Positions 11,399 through 22,676 of a stretch of 64,000 nucleotides of DNA are shown piece by piece (the stretch's first letter is position 1; every line of letters starts with the position of its first letter). The notes beneath the pieces are model-generated. The model searched no databases, was not told the DNA's origin, and worked only from the letters and a program-made list of their open reading frames with translations. Origin of the DNA: Amphirosellinia nigrospora (taxonomy: Eukaryota; Ascomycota; Sordariomycetes; Xylariales; Xylariaceae); NCBI GenBank assembly GCA_004123355.1, contig SCHM01000002.1:2232001-2296000 (forward strand), written 5' to 3'. The position numbers and the translations under genes were made by a program.

Positions 11399-13026
11399 TT
11401 AATCTATATACTTCTTCAACCCCCTCAGCCTCTCCTTCGCCGTCTCAAGGACATCATCCTCCTTACAGACCGCGAAACGCATATAGTCCTCGGCAATCCA
11501 AGTGTTGGCATCGGTGTAGAACTCGGTAGGCGGGATAGCCGCGACACCGACCTCGTGGATCAAGAACCACGCGAGCTTGAAGTCTCGCGGACGACTCGCG
11601 ACGTGTGGCGGGAACGGGTAGTCGGTCGGTAGCTTGACCTTGGCCATGTTCACCATGACGAAATATCCGCCCTCGGGTCTGAGTACGGCAGGCCCAACTC
11701 GTCCCAGACTTCGTTGAAGCGCGCTATCTTCGCCTTCATGTCCTTCACTGTCTCGTCCCAGAATCCTTCCGACTCAGCCTGCTCGAAACCTGAGTTTGGG
11801 AATTAGCGTGTCTATCTAGCTGAAGGACACCGAGGTTGGCGAATTGAAACTTACCGACCGCGCATGCTTCTTGTAACGGCGACACGGAAGAATAACAGAT
11901 GCGGGTATGGGCCGCGGACACGTACTGGATTAAGTGCGGCGGGCCCATCAACCAGCCTGGGAACCTTTATTAGATCTGGATCTCTCTGCGAGTAGATAAT
12001 CAGGGGCTCTGATCCAAGACTTACCAACGCGCCATCCCGTAGCATAGAAGTTCTTGCCCGCGGAGCCAACTGTAAGCGTCAGGTTCTCGATCTCGGGAGA
12101 CAGCGTCGCAATCCTCGTGAACGGCACATAGTAGAGCCGGTCATAAACCTCATCAGAGAGGATGATGATCTCGTTCTTGACGCAGAGGTCTCCTATACGC
12201 TGGAGCTCATCCTTGGAAAAGACCTTGCCGACAGGGTTATCTGTATGTCGTACGAGTTAGTCATCTACTACCCAAGCCAAAGTAAGGGGCCCTACTAGAG
12301 GAGGGAATACTAACGAGGCGTATTGATGACGATCATCTTCGTCTTGGGAGTGATGGCTTTCTCCAGCTTCTCGAAATCAACAGCCCATTCCGCCGCCGAG
12401 GATGTCCGCGTAGCTCCGTCTTTCGGGGGCTCAGGGGTACGTAGACGATCTTGCCACCGGGCATTTCGATGTTGCTGATATATCTAGAGACAACACCAAT
12501 TCAGCAACCGCAGAAACCCAATGTATGCATACACATATATATGGAGTATCGAGAGGTGGACATACTGGTCGAAGAACGGCTCGAAGATGATGACCTCGTC
12601 ACCGGGCTCAATAAAAGCCATGAAGGCGCTCAGCATGCCCTCATTCGCACCGGTCGTGATGGTGATCTCCGTGTCCGGGTCAAGCTTGCGCCCCCACAAC
12701 GGCGCATATGCGTCTGATATGGCCTTCTTCAGTCGCGGGCGGCCCTTGGTCGGACTATACTGGTTGCAGTCCACACGGTCCAGGGCCGACTTGGCCGCGT
12801 TGATGATGAATGCGGGCGGGTTTAACCAAAGAAGCCCTGGCCCATGTTCACGATGGGCTGGACGGGCGAAGCTGCCGCCGCCTCATTGATGATGGACCTG
12901 TCGTTTTTGTCAGCATGCTTACGATCTCACGAGATGTGATAAGCGGTAGCCCTGCTCACCAGACATCTTGTCTCTGCCGGCGACCCGGGCTGCGGGCTGC
13001 AGTTTTGCAGGAAGTTGCGCCGCCAT
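11399..13026 (-). CDS. Kynurenine/glutamine-type aminotransferase (class I/II, PLP)
   Basis: Fold-type I PLP aminotransferase resembling yeast Bna3 and kynurenine aminotransferase/glutamine transaminase K, which convert kynurenine to kynurenate or transaminate glutamine-like amino acids. Pieces in order are ARVAG, QDVWSIINEAAAASPVQP (across intron 12959-12898), GQGFFG then NPPAFIINAAKSALD, NQYSPTKGRPRLKKAI, TTGANEGMLSAFMAF, EPFFDQ, YISNIEMPGGKIVYVPL, MIVINTP then NPVGKVFSKDEL, ILSDEVYDRL, the PLP-lysine region TVGSAGKNFYATGWRVG (K in SAGK) and the C-terminal YFVMVNMAKVKLPTD. At least four further introns are present. Single missing bases are needed near 12978, 12823, 12426 (C run) and 11687, with the protein otherwise fully conserved. 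A 38-residue, Arg/Lys-rich extension is open upstream to an ATG at 13140 (see findings), so a mitochondrial form is possible. Confidence 0.88.
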
Positions 13027-13702
13027 GGGGGTGTGAAATCTGCGGCGGTATACGGCTGATGGATGTTGGACTTTTAGAGGGATATCTAATTTCTTCGGAA
13101 GTAAAAATCTAAAGTAAGATCTTAAACCGACGAAACCCATTTAAGCCACCATAACTTCCAATATCGCGATCACGTCAGATAGCCCTAGATTTCGTTGATG
13201 CCACTTCTGGGATCTTTCTTTCTCCCGCTCGGGTTTATTATTTTTTAAATATCTGTTACGAGAAAGGATTTATTTTTGCGCCTTCTCGTCAACAATCATG
13301 ACACAGCTATTCCGGGATCGGACTCGGAATTGGTGCGATTCTATAGAAGCACGTCATTTGCCGGTTAGCCTAGGCGCTTCAGCCGCTGGCTCACGCTATC
13401 CCAGATAGCCCCACTAAAGCTTAATCGCGGTCCCCTGAACAGACCCTGAAGGTTGGCTTTGCAGGCTGGCTAGATGTGTAGTTCGCATCAGCTTCAGGCA
13501 TCACTTCCAAGTTGTAAATACTTAAATTATACCCTGTTTAATCTAGCATCACAATACACCCTCCACCTACAGACAGAACCTCAAGTCGTCCTCAACCCAT
13601 TGTCTCCGCGTAGAATACCAAAGATCCAAGTTCTCTCAAAGCAACGCCCGCATAACCCCACACAATGCCTCGCTCTCAACGCAGCATCACCAACTTAATA
13701 CC
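13027..13702. promoter_or_regulatory. Divergent promoter, aminotransferase/DSC3
   Basis: This 676-base spacer sits between two divergent genes. The frame upstream of the aminotransferase stays open to an ATG at 13140. The rest is AT-rich, with a pyrimidine-rich leader before 13703. No specific factor site can be assigned. Confidence 0.5.
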
Positions 13703-14742
13703 ATGACGCCAACGGCACCCAAATCCCCCAAAGCCGCCATGTCGACAGCGCCGCCGCCCTTGCTCCTGACGATCCGCTTCAGCGCAGCTCTACCAGACCT
13801 CGAGCTCGACATCCCGCGCCCGGGCGCGACGACCGTCGTCTCGCTAAAACACCTGATCCGCTCGCGGCTCGACAAGGCGCACGCGCGGCGCAGGCTGCGC
13901 TTCATCCACGGCGGCAAGATCCTGCCCGACACCGCGGTCCTAAGCGCCGTGCTTCGCGCATTACCACCGCCTCCACCTCCTCCTTCATCACTACGAGGCA
14001 CGGAGCATGGCCATCCAACCGACGCCAAACACCGGGGCAGCCCCGACGAGCTCGAGCACGAGCGCAAGGGGGGCGGCAAGGGCAAGTCCGTCCCCGGCCG
14101 TCCGGAGCCCGCGCCGCGAATCTACGTAAACTGCAGCATCGGCGACGAGCTCTCGCCACCCGAGCTAGAGAGCGAGGCGCAAGCCGCCGCCCTACCGCCC
14201 CCGACCTCCTCCTCACACTACCCCCTTCTTCCAAGCACGCGACCAAGCCAGCCCTCGGTCTCACGACGTCCACGACACCCGCGCCGCGCGGCTTCGATCG
14301 TCTCCTGTCGGCCGGCTTCACCGCGTCCGAGGTGAACCAGCTGCGCCTGCAGTTCCGCAGCATCCACTCGTCGCGGTACACGCCCGACACGCTGCCGAGC
14401 CCGGACAGCTTTCGGCGCCTGGAGGACGCCTGGATCGACGACAACGGCGCCGCCATGCCCGCGGGGGCCGGCGGCGTGGGCTCCTCGGGCGCTGACGCCG
14501 GCGGCATGCTGGGTATGAGCAGCGGGGCCGCTGGGACCGACAGCGACGAGGTCGGGCTTGTGGGCATGGTCGACGTGCTGATCCGTGGCGTCATCACGGG
14601 CTTCATCTGGCCGCTGGGCAGTGCCGGCTGGCTGATCCGTGAGGAGGGCATGTCGAGCGATCGGTGGCGATTCATGGTTGGCACCGGTGTCATGCTTGGT
14701 GTTCTCATTGGCTTTATCCGAGCCATCTCCGGCGACAAGTGA
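13703..14742 (+). CDS. dsc3: DSC E3 ubiquitin ligase complex subunit 3
   Basis: The N-terminal half is a ubiquitin-like domain (LLLTIRFSAALPDLELDIP, then LKHLIRSRL and RRLRFIHGGKILPD) followed by a proline-rich insert. The C-terminal half is the conserved DUF2407 region: PRGFDRLLSAGFTASEVNQL, LRLQFRSIHSSRYTPDTLP, an acidic linker, and two hydrophobic segments near the end (VDVLIRGVITGFIWPLG and FMVGTGVMLGVLIGFIRAI). This is the architecture of Dsc3, a membrane subunit of the Golgi/ER Dsc ligase that cleaves SREBP in fission yeast and aspergilli. The frame changes once, by one lost base in a C run near 14221; both halves are clearly coding. There is no intron. The segment encoding ALPPPPPPPSS near 13960 is a proline tract. 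The opposite strand is also open because of the high GC content, but that frame is not a gene. Confidence 0.85.
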
Positions 14743-15272
14743 GGATTTCTCATAAGAAAAAACGGCTGCTACCGCACTATTTTTGTGTAACTTGTAACCA
14801 TAGCCACGATTCAGCATGAAAATGGGCGTTTAGGGGTAACAGCATTGGAAGGCGTTTGCGAGGGTTTACGCATCAGAGTCTGCATAGACATGCCAGATTA
14901 CAGATTATATCGCGTGGAGAAAGACGATAAGAGGCTTTGAGCATCACCAACCACGGCGATGCTCGGTTTGTCTATCTAGAACGTACGCATCCACAAAGCG
15001 CCAAGTACAAGATACCAATCCGCCTAAAGTAATACAGGATCCACCTCCCTTCTTCCACTAGATTTTAAGAACGCGAACCAAGCTACACTTTCCCGTTTAA
15101 CTCCTTGAAAAAGCAGATATCGTATTGATGAAGAATCCACAGACGAGACTACGGCATGCAGAGCCTACTACGTAGTGGGCAAGCCACTGGTTCATAGATC
15201 TCCCGTGCAAGTAGCTCCTGCTATGTTCCAAGCCAATGCATGGCAACTAATGAATAAGGGCTGGGGACGAAC
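14743..15272. other. Convergent 3' spacer, DSC3/MTR4
   Basis: About 530 bases lie between converging stops. No coding frame, repeat or RNA gene was recognised. Confidence 0.55.
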
Positions 15273-18200
15273 CTATAGGTACAGTGACTGAGCAGCTACG
15301 ATATCGCGACGAATCTTAGTCAGACTCTCCTCAAACTTATTTTGTAAATCTTCGCTGCCCATGACTTTAGCTGCCTGAGCCATTTGCCTCAGAAGCTCCT
15401 CAAGGCGCCGGAAAAGTCGAATAAGGGAGCCTTCATAGGCACCAGTCATTTTGCTGTTGACATGTGAGCCCATGTAAAATAGCGGAACGAGTGGAGTTAT
15501 ATCAATAATCGCCAGTACTATGTGGATGTGTACTTACCAAACTTCCGCAAACGACTTGCCATTAGCCCAGGCATAGACAGTCTCCATCAACTGATATTTC
15601 AAGCTCTGGACGTATTCTTCTTCATTTACCTCGAGTTTGCTCTCCTGGCTGACCTTTGCGATGATACGAGCTTGGGCCTGTATCTGCGAGTACGACTTCA
15701 TGAGTTCCTCGGGGAGAGCTGGTGCTTCCACTTTTTCTTCGAAGATGAACACGCTTAGCACCGCAGCGATCAGTTCGGGCGATAATTCGTTGAAGAAGCG
15801 GTTGAATAGCAGCTCTGAGAGTAAAAGTTCGTGGCCCTCGGTTGATGAAATCTCGCAAGCAACACGAGCCTTCATTTGGACAACTTCACCCTCGTTGATA
15901 AACCCCAAGGCGCCGCAGCACTCGTTTTCTTGACTTGAGTTCGTCCAACTGGGCAATAGAGTGCGCTTTTCCTATTTTCTTCTTTAGAGCCTTGATCTCG
16001 TCAGTTCTCGCGATCTTCTTCGAGTACTGCTCCCACAAGCCAGGCAATAGCGGTGAACCGTGTAGAGGGTTGGAGAGCAAGCGCGACTCCAAGACCTCAA
16101 TCTTGCGAAGCAGCTTCTTGAATGAATCGTCCGTGATATTCATGTTCTCGATGGGGTCCAGGACCGGTAAGCCGTCGGGAAACCGCCGTTCGACCTCTTT
16201 CAACGACTTGAACAATTGCTTCCGAACGGACTCGATGGCTTCGCGGGATGAGACATCCTTGGGCATGAACACACGGATTTGACTAAGGGCCTTGATGCAG
16301 GTGAGCATACAAGGAACGGCCTCGAAAATGCTTTCCTTGTTTGCGGCAATTGGCTCAGCACCGGCCGGCATCTCTGTCGAAGGATTGCTAGGTCCGAACG
16401 GATCGCAGGGGTCAAGACGGAGATATACATCAATAAAGATAGACTCCTGCGGCTCATATGTTTTCTCGCCAAAATTCGGTTCTTTGCGTTTCATCATGTC
16501 AAGCACGACTCCCCAGCCGAAAATCCTCCCGGTCTTCGGTTCACGATCTGAACTAGCCGTCCGGGCTGTAGGAACTCCACAAATGCTGGGGGTGCTGAAT
16601 TACGTGTAGCATATCCTTAGTGTAGGTCGTTAATTGCTGGCGCAGACTGTAGTAGTCTTTAACAGTGGCTTCATCCGGAATAACCATCTCATCTCGTTTC
16701 TTTTGCAACTTCATTAGTTCATGTTCCAGAGCGGCAACACCAGCAGTGTTCTGGAACTGGAAGAAACAGTTTTCTAACATGAAGTCCGGGGAGATAGCCT
16801 CAATTCGGAGCAGATTCAAGACCATGTTGTAACCGAGATGGAAGGCTGAGTTGAGACGGTCTTGTTGGCCTATGACCACGCCTTTCGCAGTCTCCGGTTC
16901 GAGCTTTATCAACCATCATGATAACGATACCACGCTCATCAAGACCTCGACGACCAGCGCGACCTGACATCTGCACGTACTCGGATGGAGTAAGGGGACG
17001 CAAGGATGTGCCATCGAACTTGGTGACCTTAGTAAAAACGACAGTTTTGGCAGGCATATTCAAGCCAATAGAAAATGTTTCGGTCGCAAAAAGAACCTTG
17101 ATCAATCCCTCCTGGAACAGGATTTCGATCGTCTCTTTCAGAATGGGAAGTAAACCGGAGTGATGAACACCAATACCCTTCTCGAGAAGTGGAAGGATGT
17201 TTTGGATCTGAGGGAGCTCACGATCCTCTTCAGATAGGGATTCGATGGCGCTAGTGAATACCTTGCGTACCATTGCCTTCTCACTGTCATCGTTGAAGGC
17301 GTATTTTGAAGTGTGAAGGGCGAACATCTCGCATTCCCTCTTGCTAAAGCTAAACACGATTACTGGATTGAAATTTTTGCTCATAATCATCTTAACAATC
17401 TTTTGGATGTCTGCTTGTTGGGATTCGTTATTTTTACCCTTGAAGTTCTTCTTATTTTTGCCCTTGCCCGTTTGTTTAGCGTTTGGGTCATTAGCTTCTG
17501 CAGCTTTTCGTTCTTCGATCAATTGCATCGTCTTGTTGAAGTTGTGTTCTCGAAATACACCTTCTCGTCGACCACTAAGAAGATTCCCGAGCCACCGGCT
17601 GGAAAGAAATAGTTCTGTAGTGGAGTAGGTCGGAAGTCGGTATAAACGAGTGGCAGGCTTGACGATGGATCTTTGCAATCCACTCCGCAAACTGGAAGGC
17701 GTTTGGAATGGTGGCAGACAGAAATACGTATCGAACTTTATCTGGCAGTAGGATAATAGTCTCCTCCATACCACACACGGGACTTATCTCGCATGTAGTG
17801 AATCTCGTCAAACCACAACCCAGCTACTTCGCGCATTATTTCCGAGCCTCGATACAGCATGGACCGGAGAATTTCCGTGGTCAGACGGCAGCTAGCTGTC
17901 GGGTTGATGTGACGTCACCGGTCATTAAACCAACATCTCCGAAAGCCTCATTGAATTCTCTGTATTTCTGATTGCTCAAAGCCTTGATGGACTCGTGTAG
18001 ATGACACGCTGATTCCTCTTGAGACACTGTGCGATAGCATATCTGCGACAACGGTCTTCCAGCATCGTATGCGCAGACAAGCACACTCTCGTCCCTTTCG
18101 AGGGAGATAGAGATGCGCTGGAAGGGATCGAGTGTGAAGGGCCACGACCGAGCGGGAGTCTCGGAGGCTTGTGTTCCGAAGCGGGACGTACTCGTAGTCT

Positions 18201-18619
18201 AGATCCGGCGGAAGTGCGACCTGATGCTGGATGTTGTGGGACAGACAAGCGAAGCCTCGTCTTCGTGGCCGCAAACCTGCGGCAGCAGCAACTTCTCTCG
18301 ACTCGGCTGTCTCGAACGTATCCGTTAAAACAGGCTCGGCAGCACGTCCCCGTCTCTTGTTGTCGCCCTGGCCATCCGACACTGCACCTTCACCCTCTTC
18401 CTCGGGGAGGTTGCTGAATGTCGGTCATGTCAATTTCGGGGCGGGGCGCAGAAAAAGCAGTTTCAACGCCATTCTTCATTCCGCCATCAGCCTTGCGCTT
18501 TTTTACTTCTCTTATCCTTCTTCTTCGATTTCTGTGTCTTTGGTGCGTGAGACGGGTCGGGTTCAGACTGGGCCTTGTTGTTGACGGCTTCTGTCGAAGA
18601 CGTTGAAAAGGTCGTCCAT
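15273..18619 (-). CDS. mtr4: ATP-dependent RNA helicase Mtr4 (exosome/TRAMP cofactor)
   Basis: Ski2-like DExH helicase that feeds RNA to the nuclear exosome. The start at 18619 reads MDDLFNVFD, followed by a Lys-rich N-terminal tail ([18 protein letters not shown]). Core pieces are [19 protein letters not shown], the Walker A region (AGKT, disrupted), [34 protein letters not shown], the DEIHYMRDK box, [35 protein letters not shown], motif [18 protein letters not shown], and then the arch and helical-bundle regions. The C-terminus [20 protein letters not shown] ... [13 protein letters not shown] is nearly invariant in the family. The last intron, 15537-15454, joins FAEVC and KMTGAYEG perfectly. 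The locus carries a dozen or more indels, densest at 17750-18250, and at least one is an inserted G near 15900. Mtr4 is essential in yeast, so this argues for local sequence error. Confidence 0.9.
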
Positions 18620-19127
18620 GATGGAGTTGCGACCAGCGGAAGGTCGACACTGTCAGTAAGCGCAATAGCCGAAGAGAGTTTGCAGTTAACTGTGAAGCGC
18701 AAGTAGAGCGCGTAGTGGTAGTATAGGTCGCGAGTATGCACTGGCTAACACTTCTCATATGGAACTACCCTGGGAGTGGCAGAAAAAAAAGGTTAGCTGC
18801 GCAAGCTATCAAAGATAACGGGACCCGTGCGGGCGGTGAGATGAGCTGTAAACAGCGGGGAGGGCGGTTGGTTGAAGATCTGGGGGTAAGTACATGTGGA
18901 GCAGTCTCTGGAATAATTTAACCGAAGCTCAACCGATCCGGCTAGCTAGTCTTCGGGTTACCTAGCTATACCGCGGCTCGTATGATGGATGCTTGATTCC
19001 TGTAACGCAAAAGCTTCAACACCAAGCAAGTATTGAACCTCTCCCTCCCCATACCACATCAGCAGTCGAAAAGGTACCGTCCAGCTCGTCTCTCTCCCTC
19101 AGATCTATCGAGCTAATTGGCTACCAG
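18620..19127. promoter_or_regulatory. Divergent promoter, MTR4/COX8
   Basis: This half-kilobase lies between two divergent housekeeping genes and presumably contains both promoters. Pyrimidine-rich tracts precede the COX8 start (ctctctccctc near 19090). No gene was seen. Confidence 0.5.
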
Positions 19128-19498
19128 ATGTCTCCAGGCCGCCATCGCCGCGCCAGCCGCGCACCTCGTTAATCAGCCGCCGGGCCTTCCACGCCACCCG
19201 CGCCGCTTCTCGTCGCTTACCACTACCCGAGGCCCTACTCCAACTTGCCCTTCAACACCAAGACACGCTTCTTCGCCTTCCGCTACTGGGCCTACATGCT
19301 CACCGGCTTCTTCGCGCCCTTCGGCATCGCCAGTATGGCGTCATATTTCCTTTCCTTTCCTCCGGCTTGCTGAGCCATGCCTTACCTTCCATTATACATG
19401 GGTTTTACCCTTGGGATAGATGCGATTCATGGATATGGACTAAACAAATCACCTCCTCTAGTCTGGCAAACAACAAGCCAAGGCTTAACGCATCGTGA
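19128..19498 (+). CDS. cox8: Cytochrome c oxidase subunit VIII (COX8/VIIc family)
   Basis: Small nuclear-encoded inner-membrane subunit of complex IV. The diagnostic core is YSNLPFNTKTRFFAFRYWAY followed by MLTGFFAPFGIA, a single transmembrane helix, at about 19225-19332. Upstream in another frame is SLISRRAFHATRAASRR, which looks like a mitochondrial presequence with an RRAF-type cleavage context. Exon 1 ends at 19332 (donor GTATGG) and the intron runs 19333-19461. Exon 2 gives IWQT and, after one lost base, YKPRLNAS with a stop at 19496-19498. Without that correction the frame would run on with unrelated residues. Roughly three one-base losses are needed in a gene of about 80 residues. The family assignment rests on the NLPF...FAFRYW...GFFAPFGIA pattern and is firm, while the exact start is not. 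Confidence 0.8.
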
Positions 19499-20289
19499 GC
19501 GATCGAGGAGTTGTGCTGGGCCGGCGGTTATAGAAGTTGAAATACTTTGCTATGGTGTGACCTCTGAGCCAAATGGGAGGAGCGATACAGCTGTATATAT
19601 AGGAGAACTATAGACCAAAAAAGGCCAGGTCAAACCACAATTCTTTGTATGCTTACTCGCAGCATAATATCTGTGATCTTGACATGTTGAGCGCCATGAA
19701 TACTTAAGATGACCAGTATGGTTGTATTAATACCGATAACTAATTAATTGCTTCTTATAATTCTCTTGTGATTCGGCTAGGGTGTTTCTTCTTATAATCT
19801 AATTTAATGGCTTTGTGATACCTACTTACTTCTTCATCCTGGGGCCTAACTTTGACACACTCCCCTAACTCTTAGCCAACTTATTTGAGCAATTCAACAG
19901 ATTGACATTGCTGACGTAACCCATCTTTGTTCGTCACATGTAAAGTGGTGTCTTAGTTCTATTAGCATGCAGGTGTGGTTGGTGATAGTGTTCATATACT
20001 TGAAGCCAACTCTGGAGTTGCCTAGGAAAGTTAACCAGTCTATCGTGGTGGGTGGGACTTCCAACATTTGGACAATTTGACATGTTGACCTGAGCTTTAC
20101 CGTCCAGCTCATCCAGTTACTTGTTTATCGACACACCAACACAAAGAACCTTATAATCTATCCAAGAGCTGCACTGTCTTGGGTGAACCGGTTTGCTTTA
20201 TTCTAGATATACAAGATGTAGTGGAATCACCAATGGCCCTAGATTACCGCTGCCCACAGAATATATACAGCGTTTAATACTACTACATG
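19499..20289. other. AT-rich intergenic spacer
   Basis: This 790-base AT-rich region lies between the COX8 3' end and the PPR gene 3' end. Short open frames have no recognisable features. No repeat longer than a few bases was noticed. Confidence 0.55.
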
Positions 20290-22530
20290 CTAATACAAGT
20301 AGGCCCCCATCATTTGATGACGAGTCCTGCAGGCTACTGAACCCGCGCCCATGACGTTCATCAATGTCCAGCAGTGTTTCTTTAGGAGGTTCTGCAGAAA
20401 GTGCAGCAGTATTGAGAGTTCGTTTCGTCTAATTTCCATCTTTGGCGGAGAGCATCGTATATGTCCAAAATGCCGTCCCTGGTTACATAGTGGCGTGGCC
20501 TCAAGGATGGCCATGGCCATCCACGTGCTGATGTAAGCTCCTCTGCTCCGGCGTCTATGGCATCTAGGAAGGCTTCCCATACGCCGTCGAGCCTCTGAGC
20601 ACTCCAATCCGAGGCTAATCCACCGTGTGCAGCAAATGATCGGAAAAGCGCTAGGAAGATGACCCATTGAGTGGAACCATACAGACTTTCATCTCATCGA
20701 GGAACTGCGCGACTTTGCTGATACACCAAGCTGTACCCCATAGTGGTTTAGAAGGATGCGGTATGTGCTTAGGTCGGGGGATAGAAGGGTAGATTTTGAA
20801 ATGTAGAGCGCATGCTAGGATACCAATTGCCGACACGGGCAACATCAGCAGAACTCTGTGATAGCCCTCGCATGGTATAGTCCCGGTGAGGTAGCACGCA
20901 AATCCTTATTGAACGCTTCATCTTCTCATACACATGCTCAGCAGAGCTTCGCCGCATCGAATGAAGCTGGCTATGAGACAGTTACAACAACCGTGTCAAT
21001 CATCTCACCAGCCTCGACCATTTCTCTATATGCTGCCTAACACCACTTGAATCCTGCTTGAGGCCGAAGAAGTGGATAAGGCTACATGATGGTATCGGCT
21101 GAATGGGTACTACGATGCGACATCTCTCGGTAGATCATCTCAGCCAACGTGAATTTGCCTGCCTTCGACGCACAATCAAAAAGAATATTAAAAGTGACAT
21201 CAGTCTTTAAGATTCGCCTCCTTCTCCATACTACCCACAACTTGAGCGCTGCTTCAACTTCGACCACTGTCGTCCTTGCAACGTACCGAGAAGCGAATGA
21301 AATGGCCCAGTTCCATTGGAAAGTGGTCAAGGCGAATCCGGAGTTTTTATATCTGCGACCACGGCAAATACCTCAGCATGACCTTTGGTCCTTACGTTCG
21401 CCAGATGCCAGGGCAGACAGAAGTAAATAGCGAGCACGGTACTAATGTACGTCGGCCGGGCTCTGGAAGTGCTTGATAGAGATCCCATATGGTGTCGAGG
21501 GAAACGTGGGCAGGCCGTCTACGTTGGTCAATAAGTGCCAACCACAAATTCCATGCGGGTCCAAATTTCTCGTCGGAAAATTCTTGGTCGCCGTCGATGG
21601 TTTGAAGTTCAACATCCCCCGTTTATCAGAACCGTAAGGTTGGGTCATTCGCAGTAGCGTAGTTCCGCATGTACGGATCCGGTAGAGTTTTATATGCTCG
21701 TCGACTGAGGCATCGTCGTAATAGTCACAATTTTTAGAATCTCCTTTCTGTCCTGGGCTACCACGCGTGGTTCAGGTAAGCCAGGACTGTGCGGTTGTTT
21801 CGGTTCCTCGATCGCTCAGCAGTCGACACAACGGTGTGGTTCCGACTACGCACATGCACAGGGTAGGAGGTGAAGTAGTTTGAGCTTGGGAGTCGACCGC
21901 CGGCCGGTGCTACCGCAGCAGAAATGTCTAGAGAGCAGGCTACGAGGGCACCAAGGCGGCTGAGTCGAACGGCGGTAGTAGGAGGCGCCCAAGTCGACTC
22001 AATAGATCGAATATCTATGGTGTGCTCGGACAGATACTCGACAGCTTGAACACGGATTATCGAGCCGGCAGTCAGCAAAGGCTGAAGAGCACGGCGCCGT
22101 ATCTCGACCCGTCTATTCTGGAGATGTTCATGAGCTGGCGTCCCGCATGGTGGTTCCGTCATCACAGCTTTCTTAAACGTGTGACGACATTGGCGACCAG
22201 GGAGAATGGCGAGATGAATCGGCAGCAAGTAGAGAATGCGGTACTTGTTGTTGAATCCGGTATGTCATATACTAATTGTGCATATATAAGTCTGGCAGAT
22301 GCTCCTCCCCCCCGGAAAAAAAATGCTCGATAGAGCACAAAGTCGATAAGCATTTGCGACTGCAGTGGTGGTGAACCCCTGCCTAGTGCCCTCGATTTGT
22401 GGGGATTTACAGCAGAGTTATGGAGGGGTTCAGCGTGGGTGCAGCCAGTCCGCTGCTTCAATTTGCAATTTACAGTGGATACCGGATCAACCTCACCATT
22501 TCAATAATTTCTGGTTGTAGCTTCGAAGCT
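20290..22530 (-). CDS. Pentatricopeptide-repeat (PPR) protein, many indels
   Basis: Pieces in different minus-strand frames give a fungal PPR protein, probably a mitochondrial RNA-binding factor. They are RILKTDVTFNILFDCASKAG followed by KFTLAEMIYREMSHR, LIHFFGLKQDSSGVRAAYRE then MVEAGEMIDTVVVNCLIASF, AEHVYEKMKRS, KVAQFLDEMK, FLALFRSFAAHGGL then SDWSAQRLDGVWEAFLDAI, and FLQNLLKKH near the C-terminus. Each PPR is a 35-residue helical hairpin of the form xTYNxLIxxxxKxGxxxxAxxxFxxM, and VTFNILFDCASKAGKFTLAE fits this well. The N-terminal part (about 21.7-22.5 kb) is harder to read; a possible leader with basic residues and a segment QMLIDFVLYRAFF are seen. Ten or more frame changes are needed, so the locus is either badly sequenced or decaying. 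Limits are approximate and no introns are assigned. Confidence 0.68.
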
Positions 22531-22676
22531 GTAGGGAATGCGCAATACGTCCTGAACAAGAGACAGACATAACATCCTCAGCGGCTGGCTTTGGGCCAAT
22601 CTTCCAGCACCATCCTCCTGCCATACCCTCCCGTCAAACCTCATCATACTGCAACATCTCAAACTCATATATCACC

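Noticed and set aside
3399-13026. XDH, ALDH and aminotransferase as a catabolic or secondary-metabolite cluster
   Set aside because: Three neighbouring metabolic enzymes do not share an evident pathway, there is no regulator or transporter among them, and their orientation is ordinary for fungi.
13902-14817. Long open frames on the minus strand opposite DSC3
   Set aside because: They are shadows of GC-rich codons; only the plus strand shows the ubiquitin-like and DUF2407 patterns.
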